From the IMG/VR virus record IMGVR_UViG_3300021963_000041, positions 1 through 64,000 of that record: a stretch of 64,000 nucleotides of DNA; one strand, given 5' to 3'. Positions within the stretch are counted from its first letter, which is position 1, and each line of letters opens with the position of its first letter. Source of the stretch: a virus. Below, piece after piece: positions 46,535 to 54,738 of the stretch. The notes below the pieces were generated by a model. The model saw nothing but the letters and a program-made list of their open reading frames with translations. It did no database searches and was not told the origin of the DNA. A program made the translations under genes and the position numbers.

Positions 46535-47016
46535 TACTTTAAGTCTTTATTACCTTGCCATTGGCCGTTATACAATTCTGCTTCATTATTCTCAAACATA
46601 ATGATTTGAGCTACACGAGCACCTTTCTCAATGATGATAGGCTCAGTAACAATCATTACACCACCCATCTCATCTACTTCGAATCCTGGATCATACACAC
46701 CACTAGTGATAATTGCTCCACAACGAAGTACGCTAGAACGATGGCGAATAAAAGCTGTCATATTATTTGGTAACTTACATCCTTGCTCAAATGTTAATGA
46801 GTATGCTCCTGCACTAAGTTTGTAGATGAACTTTCCATCTGCATTAATCATTGGTGCTACTTCGTGGTAATCCTCAACTGCTGTCTTATCTGACATAACA
46901 GCTCCACCCATAATTCGTTTCACACCTTTCAGAGTAAGGTCATACCCTACCTGAGCTCTTGAGCCTTTATTATTAGTTTGTAGTAGCTCTTCTACTTGGA
47001 ATGCGTTTTGTAACAT
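46534..47016 (-). CDS. dCTP deaminase/dUTPase-family protein
   Basis: 160 residues with the Dcd/Dut trimer pattern: VGYDLTLKGV, YKLSAGAYSLTFEQG, AFIRHRSSVLRCGA (RSS motif), SGVYDPGFEVDEMG and KGARVAQIIMF. Could deaminate dCTP or hydrolyse dUTP; Glu at the Dcd catalytic position is not clearly aligned. Complements the separate dUTPase at 51721. Its start is overlapped by the small gene 46973-47140. Confidence 0.75.
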   Translation of the reverse strand: MLQNAFQVEELLQTNNKGSRAQVGYDLTLKGVKRIMGGAVMSDKTAVEDYHEVAPMINADGKFIYKLSAGAYSLTFEQGCKLPNNMTAFIRHRSSVLRCGAIITSGVYDPGFEVDEMGGVMIVTEPIIIEKGARVAQIIMFENNEAELYNGQWQGNKDLK

Positions 47017-47140
47017 AGTATTTAATTGTGTTTAAATCAATATAAGATAAATTTGGATAGTTTGCAACAAACAAATCTAGAAGATCGAAGTGAGCAAAGC
47101 TATCTGGACATAGTCCTATAAAGTGTAGGATTTCGTGCAT
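46973..47140 (-). CDS. small hypothetical protein (55 aa)
   Basis: ATG at 47140 overlaps the QueE stop (TAATG), TAA at 46973, overlapping the Dcd-like gene by 44 nt. MHEILHFIGLCPDSF then helical, basic tail (YYVTKRIPSRRATTN). Coupling supports it; function unknown. Confidence 0.45.
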   Translation of the reverse strand: MHEILHFIGLCPDSFAHFDLLDLFVANYPNLSYIDLNTIKYYVTKRIPSRRATTN

Positions 47141-47922
47141 TATACTCCTCGTTTTGTGTCGAATGCAATGATATGCTCACGACCGGTAAAATTATATCCA
47201 TTCTCTGTGCAGAAGTCAATCACCATTGGATAGACTCTGACCAATTCCTCACGATTATCTCCTGGAGGCATGATCCAAGTTTTATTCTTAGGAATACCAA
47301 GCTCAACTCTAAATGCTTCAATCTGTTCCCAAATCTCTGGCATCTCAACTGGATTACATACCGGCTTGAAGTGGTAGTTTGTATGGTATGCGATTGATTG
47401 TTTCATAGCTTCGTAATTCAAACGTAAGCTGTTATGCTTGTCGATCATCTTTTGATCAACTGCGATACCTTTCGGTGTAAGTACTCCCAACTTAGGTACG
47501 CTATTGCTAAACTTAGGACTGAGAGATATGAGACCGATTGGGTAATCTGTTTCAATGAAGTGACTACCTTCTGTCTCCATCGTAATAACAATACCTCTTT
47601 CATTTGCTAGGTGGGTTAATTCGTTAACTAAATCTGGGTGCATTGTTGGTGATCCACCCGTCAACATCATCTCCTTAATGTCTGGACGTTCGTCATACAT
47701 CTTGATGATATCGTTAAAAGTGAAACCACCCTTCTCTGGATGGATACTTGTATACCAAGAGTCACACCAACCACCTTCACCAAACCAACATCTGTGAGTA
47801 CATCCAGTTGTTCTAACTGCTACTGTTGGAAAGCCCGCTCTGGAGCCTTCACTCTGCACACAATAGTATAGTTCTACTATTGGCAGTTTCTTATCGTAAT
47901 CTGTAATTCTTCCTGCTTTCAT
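47140..47922 (-). CDS. queE: 7-carboxy-7-deazaguanine synthase QueE (radical SAM)
   Basis: 260 residues. IVELYYCVQSEGSRAGFPTVAVRTTGC is the QueE N-terminus; the iron-sulfur cluster cysteines are spaced CxxxCx7C (CTHRC...GGWC). LTGGSPTMHP (SAM-binding GGxP), METEGS and ISLSPKFSNS follow. It converts 6-carboxytetrahydropterin to CDG. The widened CxxxCx7C instead of CxxxCxxC is a known kind of variant in QueE. Directly precedes the 55-residue gene; coupled to an upstream 80-residue protein. Confidence 0.88.
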   Translation of the reverse strand: MKAGRITDYDKKLPIVELYYCVQSEGSRAGFPTVAVRTTGCTHRCWFGEGGWCDSWYTSIHPEKGGFTFNDIIKMYDERPDIKEMMLTGGSPTMHPDLVNELTHLANERGIVITMETEGSHFIETDYPIGLISLSPKFSNSVPKLGVLTPKGIAVDQKMIDKHNSLRLNYEAMKQSIAYHTNYHFKPVCNPVEMPEIWEQIEAFRVELGIPKNKTWIMPPGDNREELVRVYPMVIDFCTENGYNFTGREHIIAFDTKRGV

Positions 47923-47923
47923 A

Positions 47924-48166
47924 TTAAAATGGTAATTCGTCGTCTAAAATGTCTTGTACCGTTGGCTGCTCTGGTTGTGCAGTTTTACCAAAATACTGAT
48001 CCAGAAAGTCTACCGGATACATCATCACTGTTCCGCTATATTTTGGATTACTAATTTCTTGCGATTGTATAACAACTCCTTGAGCTACTGCTGCTGTTGC
48101 TACTCTTTTACCTAGGTCTGAACCTGCTGCATGCCCTAGGTATTCATAAAGTGACTTAAATTCCAT
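47924..48166 (-). CDS. small protein with SSB-like C-terminal tip (80 aa)
   Basis: Helical N-terminus, a beta segment (NPKYSGTVMMYPVDFL), a Gln/Pro/Glu-rich linker and the last residues ILDDELPF, resembling the acidic SSB-Ct (DDDIPF) through which SSB recruits partner enzymes. The rest is not an OB fold. It may dock onto SSB-binding host proteins, competing with SSB; that is inference. Confidence 0.5.
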   Translation of the reverse strand: MEFKSLYEYLGHAAGSDLGKRVATAAVAQGVVIQSQEISNPKYSGTVMMYPVDFLDQYFGKTAQPEQPTVQDILDDELPF

Positions 48167-48183
48167 AACCTGTGTTTTTTATT

Positions 48184-48462
48184 TTAACTATTTTCTTCAA
48201 TATACTCCAAAACTTCCATATAAGACCCTCTGTGTATATAGATTGGTGTTCCCTCTCCCACATAGGTGTTCCAGACATTATATTCTAGATATTCGATGGC
48301 ATCCTCTTCAGTCATCTCGTCACGCTGCATTAGAACTGTTACCATCCTACTTGCATCATATACCACCTTGCGAGTACCATTTGTATAAGTAATTCCTATG
48401 ACAGCCTCATCAAAGCCGTCAGCGAACATTGTTTGATCATTTGTTGAGCTTTCTGTCGTCAT
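48184..48462 (-). CDS. hypothetical acidic protein (92 aa)
   Basis: Beta-rich N-terminal part, an acidic middle helix (MQRDEMTEEDAIEYLEYNVW) and beta end. Overlaps the QueD gene by 26 nt. No family recognised. Confidence 0.5.
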   Translation of the reverse strand: MTTESSTNDQTMFADGFDEAVIGITYTNGTRKVVYDASRMVTVLMQRDEMTEEDAIEYLEYNVWNTYVGEGTPIYIHRGSYMEVLEYIEENS

Positions 48463-49015
48463 ATTCTAATACTCCTTTTGATTTAGCGTAATTAACAATA
48501 TCCGTAAGATTGGTAGCGTAAAAGTTTTCACGCTCTGCATCTGTAATACTTTCGTGGAATGCCTCCGTAAAACAGTTTGGTGTTTCGTAAATCTTTACAC
48601 CATGAATCTGTAAGCCTGTTTTTGCATCACCATATAGCTCATTTGTGAGCACTTCCATTGCTAAGTAAACTTCTTTAGCAATATTCTCCACTGAAGGGTT
48701 GCAATACTCTCCGTTACCATTCAAACTCATTAACCACAACTTAGTACCATAGTCTCTAGTCGTTTCGATTAGCTTTGTATCATGTGGATTAAGAATCATT
48801 CCATGATCTAGTATATCATCAATCCATTGACAGAATACACGCTTGATCTCTTTGAAGTCGATGGCATAACCAATCTCCTCCATATTTTCAAATGCAAACG
48901 TAAGTTCGTATAAATAAGTGTGTCCATGAATGTTGTAGCATTTCATAAACTCATTCATAACTCGATGTCCTGAATCGAAGTTACCCTTTCTTGTGATGTA
49001 TTGTATTTTGCTCAT
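48437..49015 (-). CDS. queD: QueD, 6-carboxytetrahydropterin synthase
   Basis: 192 residues. FDSGHRV (H17), KCYNIHGHTY with nucleophilic Cys26 and zinc ligands His30/His32, AIDFKEIKRV, a DHGMILNPHDT segment and NPSVENIAKE/YETPNCFTEA near the C-terminus as in QueD. It is longer than bacterial QueD (about 120). Makes CPH4 from dihydroneopterin triphosphate for QueE. First gene of the 7-deazaguanine block. Confidence 0.85.
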   Translation of the reverse strand: MSKIQYITRKGNFDSGHRVMNEFMKCYNIHGHTYLYELTFAFENMEEIGYAIDFKEIKRVFCQWIDDILDHGMILNPHDTKLIETTRDYGTKLWLMSLNGNGEYCNPSVENIAKEVYLAMEVLTNELYGDAKTGLQIHGVKIYETPNCFTEAFHESITDAERENFYATNLTDIVNYAKSKGVLEYDDRKLNK

Positions 49016-49018
49016 ATC

Positions 49019-49255
49019 TTAAACTAATTCTTCAAATATACCAACTAATTCTGAAACTACCAACAATCCTACAGCTAAACCTAAATTAAAAGGTATAGCA
49101 ACGTATCCGACAATACGAATTGCCGACTTAACGAAACTCACTAGTTGATGCTTCTTTGGATCTGGGTGTTTGAAATCTTCTCGTACCTCACGTGGTGGTA
49201 CTTGTATAACCTTCTCTGGGTCAATTACTACATTCTTGTGTTTGATGTTGTACAT
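49019..49255 (-). CDS. membrane protein (78 aa)
   Basis: Hydrophilic N-terminal 45 residues (KNVVIDPEKVIQVPPREVREDFKHP), then a hydrophobic span (IVGYVAIPFNLGLAVGLLVVSELVGIF). Overlaps the upstream coiled-coil gene by 35 nt. Function unknown. Confidence 0.55.
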   Translation of the reverse strand: MYNIKHKNVVIDPEKVIQVPPREVREDFKHPDPKKHQLVSFVKSAIRIVGYVAIPFNLGLAVGLLVVSELVGIFEELV

Positions 49256-49691
49256 ATTGTAACTTTTTATTTGCGATTTTTTTGTAATTGTGGTAGAGTT
49301 GGATTAGGTCTTGGTTTGGATCAGCTGCTAAAGCTTCATCCCAACAATCAATACCAAACTCAACTGCCAGCTTGTCTCGAAGCAATGCTAGCAACTTAGT
49401 TTCCTCCTCGTGATAATCCTCCATGAGTTTGTTGTAACGCTTTATGTATTTACGTTCAACTTCAATTAACTTTTCTTGCAAACTCTCAGCACTAGCAACC
49501 CATTTGCTGGTCACCTTCTTTTGCTCTTGTTTGCATAAAACTAACTCGTATTTTGCTTGACGTAGATAATCGCTATGGTCAAAGTCACCATGCTCTATTT
49601 GTTGTAACAAAAACGATCTGCCTTTCAAGGCATCTTTTCTTTTGAGTAGTGGTTTTTTCCTACCTCTTCTCCACCAATTGAAACGACTCAT
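49221..49691 (-). CDS. coiled-coil protein (156 aa)
   Basis: Basic Trp-rich N-terminus (RFNWWRRGRKKPLLKRK) followed by a long charged coiled coil (about residues 45-110). No known domain. Its promoter (49714-49744) is fused with a terminator hairpin. Confidence 0.55.
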   Translation of the reverse strand: MSRFNWWRRGRKKPLLKRKDALKGRSFLLQQIEHGDFDHSDYLRQAKYELVLCKQEQKKVTSKWVASAESLQEKLIEVERKYIKRYNKLMEDYHEEETKLLALLRDKLAVEFGIDCWDEALAADPNQDLIQLYHNYKKIANKKLQYVQHQTQECSN

Positions 49692-49713
49692 GTGTATGTA
49701 TTGTAAGTGTATA

Positions 49714-49744
49714 CGAATATACTGAAAAAGGCTTACGTTAGCAA
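49714..49744 (-). promoter_or_regulatory. promoter fused with a terminator
   Basis: TTGC, 19 nt, TATATTCG. The -33 box lies in the stem-loop of the terminator at 49725-49753. Confidence 0.55.
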
Positions 49745-49753
49745 GCCTTTTTT
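49725..49753 (-). terminator. hairpin terminator (bidirectional)
   Basis: AAGGCTTGC ... GTAAGCCTT stem with flanking A and U runs on both sides, so it may stop transcripts in either direction. Follows the stop of 49771-51174. Confidence 0.8.
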
Positions 49754-49770
49754 AAAATTTATTTTATCTC

Positions 49771-51174
49771 TTATTTGAGAGTCAGTCCAACTACAACACC
49801 CTGTAAACCAGAACCATCTGTAAAGGATGGTAATACTATTTTAAGTTTGTCATAAAAATTTGCTAAGCCAGCTCCTGATGCTGGTACTATAAGAATGTTA
49901 TCTTTATTAGCTAATACGAAATGTTCTGGGCCAACACCCTCTCCACCTTCATCACCCCCTTGCGACATATAGTAATCAAAACTAAAAGACACCAATTCTT
50001 TATAGAATCCAGCTCGATCAAGTGAGCCATCTTTTTTAATGTACTTTGCAATCCAACTATAATCGGTAGCTGTTGTTTTTTCAAACAACCCCATAAAACC
50101 TCTTCCAATTGCTTGAGCCAATTCCTCGTTAGATGGTTCACCACCCAAATCTATAAATTGCTTGTTAACTTCTTCAATCACAGTCGGCCATCCAGTTGTC
50201 TGAGAGTTACCATATCTAGCAGTCTCAGTTGGTACCTTTATGCCAGGTTTTTGTTTAGCAGTACCTGATAACGATGTTGTACCTAAACCTAGTTTAGTTG
50301 CTAAAGCCATATAGCCTTTATACAAACCTTCACGGAATCCTTTTGCTGTTCCAAAGCCTTTTTGTCCTCGAAGTCTTTTATTAACACCTCCAACTTCAAA
50401 AGGTTTACCTCCAACAACTAAGTCTCCCATACCGGTTGGTCGTGCACCACCTTTAAATAACATCGCCAACATCACCTCTACAATTCCCAGAGCTGGTGTG
50501 TCTTGCCATTTGTATACGACAAGCTCTTCAAAAGCCTTGTCTGAGAGACCCGTAGGTCCTTGGAAAGTACCTTTGATACTAGCCACTTTATTTAAAAAGC
50601 TTGTATACGATATCGAACGATCTGATAGGTATGCAGCTAACTTCATTTGATCGGTGTTGCCTGCATACATCTTATCAACCACAGCATCCACGTGCTTTGC
50701 ATCTGGTCCTAAAAATTCTGTTATCTTTTCTTCAATGACCTTCTCATAGTTACCCTGTCTCTTGAGTAGGGAAGCTACGCGATCTAATGTCTTTTGTGAA
50801 AAGTTAGAATCAGGATTACCTAGTAACTTTACCAAGTCAGAAGCTGTAATTTGCACATCTTCCTCCTCCCGTATTGGAGTAGGTGATTGCATCTTAATTG
50901 GTGCAACGTTATTGAAGTCCGGCATCTCTGTGATACCATTCTCTTTTAAAATCTCTTGCAGAAGTTTCAATTCTTTTTTACTAGAGAATTTACCATCCAC
51001 CATTGTTGGATACCCCTTTGGCAATCTGTAACACCATTCAGAAAGGATCTCATCATAATCTACATTCAAGGGTTTGCTATAGGTTTTAATCTCCGTAGCA
51101 ATCTTACTCGGTTTGATAGTCTTAAAATGAGAATCCAAATCTATGATGGATTGATTAGAAGTATCTCTCTTCAT
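49771..51174 (-). CDS. large hypothetical protein (467 aa)
   Basis: Predicted soluble alpha/beta protein. Central region: LGIVEVMLAMLFKGGARPTGMGDLVVGGKPFEVGGVNKRLRGQ style (D then FEV, with the Lys of a PD-(D/E)XK ExK replaced by Gly), so a degenerate nuclease-like fold is possible. No secretion signal. Overlaps the ferritin-like gene by 20 nt. Family not recognised; large intact length shows it is maintained. Confidence 0.6.
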   Translation of the reverse strand: MKRDTSNQSIIDLDSHFKTIKPSKIATEIKTYSKPLNVDYDEILSEWCYRLPKGYPTMVDGKFSSKKELKLLQEILKENGITEMPDFNNVAPIKMQSPTPIREEEDVQITASDLVKLLGNPDSNFSQKTLDRVASLLKRQGNYEKVIEEKITEFLGPDAKHVDAVVDKMYAGNTDQMKLAAYLSDRSISYTSFLNKVASIKGTFQGPTGLSDKAFEELVVYKWQDTPALGIVEVMLAMLFKGGARPTGMGDLVVGGKPFEVGGVNKRLRGQKGFGTAKGFREGLYKGYMALATKLGLGTTSLSGTAKQKPGIKVPTETARYGNSQTTGWPTVIEEVNKQFIDLGGEPSNEELAQAIGRGFMGLFEKTTATDYSWIAKYIKKDGSLDRAGFYKELVSFSFDYYMSQGGDEGGEGVGPEHFVLANKDNILIVPASGAGLANFYDKLKIVLPSFTDGSGLQGVVVGLTLK

Positions 51175-51697
51175 AGTGTAATAAGTCTAGTTTGTTTGAT
51201 ACATCAACTAATTGTGCAGCGTTCAATAAGTCTGAATACTCTGCGATTGATTGTACTTGAATTGTTCTGAACTCAGTTAAGAAATCGAATGTAGGTAAGT
51301 GAGCTGTGAACATAGCAGTTGAAATTTTGTTGTATTTGTCTCCCAAATCAAACTCCATCTCATAAGCTTTATTTACAATATCAATCAAACCATCAAACTT
51401 GCCTGAGAATTTAACTGCTGGTATTACTGGATTCGCATTCCAATCTACTAAGTAGTTTTGAATCTTTACAGCGTGCTCTAATTCTGCATTAGCTTCAGCT
51501 TCAAAGAAGGCAGCTGCTTTTAGATAAGCAACTCCTTTACACCAGTTGGCAGCGTTTCTGTAAAAATAATGTGCTGCATACTCTTCACCTAATGTGCTAT
51601 TCAAAGCATTGACAACATCCTCGTTAAGCGTCTTTGGTAAGAGAACTTGCGATTGTTCGGACGTTACTTTTACTACTGTTGATTGTGGTAATTCCAT
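51155..51697 (-). CDS. ferritin-like protein
   Basis: 180 residues, four-helix bundle. LGEEYAAHYFYRNAA (Glu/Tyr of helix A), AFFEAEANAELEHAVKI (ExxxExxHA in helix B), AYEMEFDL and FRTIQVQSIAEYSDLL (helix D) contain the usual di-iron carboxylates. Stores or detoxifies iron, or sequesters it during infection. The N-terminal 25 residues are extra compared with FtnA. A TATTTATAT box lies 13 nt before the ATG. Confidence 0.72.
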   Translation of the reverse strand: MELPQSTVVKVTSEQSQVLLPKTLNEDVVNALNSTLGEEYAAHYFYRNAANWCKGVAYLKAAAFFEAEANAELEHAVKIQNYLVDWNANPVIPAVKFSGKFDGLIDIVNKAYEMEFDLGDKYNKISTAMFTAHLPTFDFLTEFRTIQVQSIAEYSDLLNAAQLVDVSNKLDLLHYEERYF

Positions 51698-51720
51698 TTC
51701 TTATGTTTAATATAAATAGT

Positions 51721-52146
51721 CTAGTTTCCAGAAGATCCAAAACCACCTTCACCTCTTTCGGTTTCTGATAGTGTATTCATCTCCACCAACTCAATATCTG
51801 GATAAGGCATGATAATCATCTGACCCACTCTATCACCAACGCCATAGCGTCTTGATGGAATGCCTGACAATTTGTTAAAGGTGAACTCAATCTCTCCTCG
51901 ATAACCTGAGTCAATAACTCCAACACAATTTGATAGCATGATTTGCTGATTGCGTACTGAGCTTCTTGGAAAGATCAATCCAACATAACCTAGTGGAATC
52001 TCAAACGCCAATCCAGTCTTGTATGTGATTTGGAATCCTTCGTCATTGATGACCTCGACAGCTGTTAAGTCTAATCCAGCATCTCCTGGTTTAGCGTATG
52101 TTGGTATAACTGCGTTGGGGTGTAATTTTTTAACTGCTACTTTCAT
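51721..52146 (-). CDS. dut: dUTPase
   Basis: 141 residues with all five motifs: AGLDL (motif 1), FPRSSV (motif 2), VIDSGYRGEI (motif 3), VGDRVGQMII (motif 4) and RGEGGFGSSG (motif 5, mobile C-terminal arm). Trimeric enzyme that hydrolyses dUTP to dUMP for ThyA and prevents uracil incorporation. Overlaps the 63-residue gene by 4 nt. Confidence 0.95.
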   Translation of the reverse strand: MKVAVKKLHPNAVIPTYAKPGDAGLDLTAVEVINDEGFQITYKTGLAFEIPLGYVGLIFPRSSVRNQQIMLSNCVGVIDSGYRGEIEFTFNKLSGIPSRRYGVGDRVGQMIIMPYPDIELVEMNTLSETERGEGGFGSSGN

Positions 52147-52334
52147 AACTTAATTTGGTCTTCTATAAATTCTCTGAGTTTTGATAGCTCATAATTCAAC
52201 CAGTACTTACCTTTGTCATTGTATAACTTGACAAAGGTTTCTTTGTTTCCTGGTACGTAATAAAAATCTTCAATCTTAAATAAGGTGTCGTTGATTACAA
52301 CGTGCTTACCTACTAATGAAACTGCGTCTCTCAT
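52143..52334 (-). CDS. small beta-rich protein (63 aa)
   Basis: GKHVVINDTLFKIEDFYYVPGN suggests a small SH3-like barrel; C-terminus helical. Coupled to the dUTPase and PG-binding genes. Unknown. Confidence 0.5.
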   Translation of the reverse strand: MRDAVSLVGKHVVINDTLFKIEDFYYVPGNKETFVKLYNDKGKYWLNYELSKLREFIEDQIKL

Positions 52335-52615
52335 TCTTCTGATACTGGTCTTTCGAAAGGTGTTCCTTCTTGTACCATACCATCACCATCCAAGTCCTTT
52401 GCTTTGGGATTAAATTTTGTTTTTGTAGATGGAAGTGATCCGAATAATTCGATCCACATTGCTTCATCTACCTCACCATTTGCTGGTAAACCTCTCTCTA
52501 ATTGCCAACCCAATATTGCTAGCTGTGTAGCTCTATCGTACGACCCATTGGCTTCTACATTTAACTTAGCTTGCAACTCCGTTACAAGTGGTCCTTCTGT
52601 CATTCCTAGTATCAT
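52331..52615 (-). CDS. peptidoglycan-binding domain with calcium-loop tail (94 aa)
   Basis: First 55 residues follow the PG_binding_1 pattern (VTELQAKLN...GSYDRATQLAILGWQ..RGLPANGEVDEAMW). The C-terminal DLDGDGMVQEGT is an EF-hand/dockerin-like calcium loop. No catalytic domain is fused. Could be a tail or cell-wall-binding part, or a component of a lysis complex. Overlaps the neighbour by 4 nt. Confidence 0.7.
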   Translation of the reverse strand: MILGMTEGPLVTELQAKLNVEANGSYDRATQLAILGWQLERGLPANGEVDEAMWIELFGSLPSTKTKFNPKAKDLDGDGMVQEGTPFERPVSEE

Positions 52616-52806
52616 TGTTGTACTTTATTTTCTTTGTAGGGGCAGTGTCTGCAACCATTGTTGCAGCACCGTCCTCTACGTTTGTGATATGTTTCTGTCA
52701 TTACCATTCTACCATCCTCATAGTAGAAATCGTCAGGTTGTAGTTTCGGCTTTGAAAGCTTCTCTACATACAGCTGGAAGATCCAGTCCTCACTCGGCGA
52801 AACCAT
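52612..52806 (-). CDS. DUF5522-like small protein (64 aa)
   Basis: Start at 52806 (MVSPSEDWIFQL), immediately after the RNR stop; an ATG at 52869 would overlap RNR by 62 nt. The C-terminus TETYHKRRGRCCNNGCRHCPY matches the CCxxxCxxCP ending of the DUF5522 family of Bacteroidota. Cys-rich end probably binds metal. Placement behind RNR suggests an association with it, but function is unknown. Confidence 0.7.
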   Translation of the reverse strand: MVSPSEDWIFQLYVEKLSKPKLQPDDFYYEDGRMVMTETYHKRRGRCCNNGCRHCPYKENKVQQ

Positions 52807-52807
52807 C

Positions 52808-54667
52808 TTACACGATTTCGCATGCACCACCTGCACAAGCTGCCTCACCTTTGAGGTCTGTTGTGTCATCTAACTCAATCACTTTGGATAAGTCGATGCT
52901 GTGCAATGATTTCATCATCTCTTCGTAAACCTCCTCCGTACAATCTTCAAAAGGAGCTTGAGTGTATGTACCACCGTTGAAAGGTAATACTGATAGACCG
53001 TTGTAGTGATCGCGGTTCTCCCACATCCACTCACCAGCCATATCCCACTCCTCATCTCTCAATGATACTGTAGCAGATACATTGTGTGTATTGTTTCCTG
53101 AACGATGTCCTGGTTTAACCCACTCCAAGTGTACTTTCTTAATACGCTCTAGCAATTGGAAAGGTGATTCTGTTCTTAGGATCGCTCCTTCTGGTGCTTT
53201 TTGTGGAATAGAGATTACTGCTGTGTCATGCGGACGGAAGTACTCATCTTCAATTAACTCTGGGTGATTGATTGCAAGGTAGCTGTAAATTGCTTCATTC
53301 TTTCCTACGCGAATACGACGGATGTAGAAGTCATTATGCCATGCGTGAATACCTGAGCTTGTTCCTAATGTCAGTGATGTAGTACCAGCTGGTTTAACAG
53401 TTGTCGTACGAGCTGACTTGTTGATACCGATCAACTCTGCTACACGAATGTTTTCTTCCTTAACAACTTTAGCTGCTTCTTTCATGTTGTATCCTAATAC
53501 TGTACCAGATCCGATACCAGTCATAGATACTCCGATCAACGCATCCTTCTCAGTTGTACGTCTCCATACGTCACGTAGATAATGGAAGTTTGTGTAGCCT
53601 GCTTGTAGTGTTCCAATAAATGACGCTGCTTTCACACGAGCATTCAAGTCTTCTTGTGATTCAATATCCGATACGTTTACCTCACACAAGTTACAGAATT
53701 GGAATGGACGTAGTGCAATCTCGCAACATGGGTTGGTTCCCCAGTCTTTGTCGTTAGTCAAATAGATACCTGGCTCTCCTGCTCCTGATAACTCAACACG
53801 CTTCCAGATATCCATAAAGAACTCTTTGGTAAGTTTATGTCTCATTAATACAGCTGAGTTGTTTGCACGTCCACGTTGTGGATTGGTTTCCCACCAGTTA
53901 CCTGATTTGCAAGCGATCATTTCATCGTCGTCAGCACTAAACAAGCTAATAAGAGCTGCTCTACGAATACCTCCGGCAAGGACTGCATCCGCAATATGAC
54001 ATACGATGTCATGTACTTCAATTGGTGATAATTTGTCTCCATTTTCTTTTGCATCTAAAATACCTTGAACTTTCACAAGACACTCTTTCAGTGGTTGTGC
54101 ACCTGGAGCTTTACCACCTGATGTAACTAGACGAGCACCTTTTGGACGGATGTCTGAAAAGTCAAACTCCATACGAGATGTTCCGTGAAAGTAACTTTTA
54201 ATAAGAGCCTTAACTGCATCTGCCCATCCTTCGATAGAGTCAGCAATCAAGAATCGTTTTGTACGTTTAACGCTTGGTTTACGAATCTCCGGTAGAGCTT
54301 CTACGTGATGTTTTTGTACTGAGTACCCAACACCTGTTCCTCCAAGCAATAGGAACATTGCTTCACCAAATGCACGATAGTCATCGATTGGTAAGTAAGC
54401 ACAATTGTAAACTCTGTTAGGAGAAATCTCAATTGGCTTTCCTGCAAACTGCATAGACCTCATTGATGGCAAAATCTTTTTAGCATACACCATTTTGTAA
54501 ACTTCTTCTATCTCTTCCGCTAGGTTAGGATATTTTTTAAGGTGCATGTTCTTGTTGCGTGTTACCAACTCTTCCCATGTCTCTCTTCGTTGTAGCTCAG
54601 GAATGTACTTGGCGTATTTCATAAAAACCGTGATCTCACTAAGGATCTCGTTAGATAATGTCATCAT
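52808..54667 (-). CDS. nrdJ: class II (B12-dependent) ribonucleotide reductase
   Basis: 619 residues, monomeric RTPR-like. Substrate-site YNCAYLP, GGTGVGYSVQ, NPCCEIAL with catalytic Cys, CNLCEVN, GIGSGTVLG, GTTSLTLGTSSGIH, and C-terminal CAGGACEIV whose Cys pair passes electrons from thioredoxin. It needs adenosylcobalamin, so the host must make or import B12, and works with or without oxygen. A phage thioredoxin begins at 133. The only RNR class in the window. Confidence 0.92.
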   Translation of the reverse strand: MMTLSNEILSEITVFMKYAKYIPELQRRETWEELVTRNKNMHLKKYPNLAEEIEEVYKMVYAKKILPSMRSMQFAGKPIEISPNRVYNCAYLPIDDYRAFGEAMFLLLGGTGVGYSVQKHHVEALPEIRKPSVKRTKRFLIADSIEGWADAVKALIKSYFHGTSRMEFDFSDIRPKGARLVTSGGKAPGAQPLKECLVKVQGILDAKENGDKLSPIEVHDIVCHIADAVLAGGIRRAALISLFSADDDEMIACKSGNWWETNPQRGRANNSAVLMRHKLTKEFFMDIWKRVELSGAGEPGIYLTNDKDWGTNPCCEIALRPFQFCNLCEVNVSDIESQEDLNARVKAASFIGTLQAGYTNFHYLRDVWRRTTEKDALIGVSMTGIGSGTVLGYNMKEAAKVVKEENIRVAELIGINKSARTTTVKPAGTTSLTLGTSSGIHAWHNDFYIRRIRVGKNEAIYSYLAINHPELIEDEYFRPHDTAVISIPQKAPEGAILRTESPFQLLERIKKVHLEWVKPGHRSGNNTHNVSATVSLRDEEWDMAGEWMWENRDHYNGLSVLPFNGGTYTQAPFEDCTEEVYEEMMKSLHSIDLSKVIELDDTTDLKGEAACAGGACEIV

Positions 54668-54738
54668 AGATTTTGAATGTTGTATAAATTAGTATGTGTA
54701 TAAATATTGCGAAAAATATGTCTCAATGCGTTTTTTTC

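Noticed and set aside
49771-51174. Active PD-(D/E)XK restriction enzyme
   Set aside because: A GDLVV...FEV strand is present, but the catalytic Lys is Gly, so it is listed as hypothetical only.
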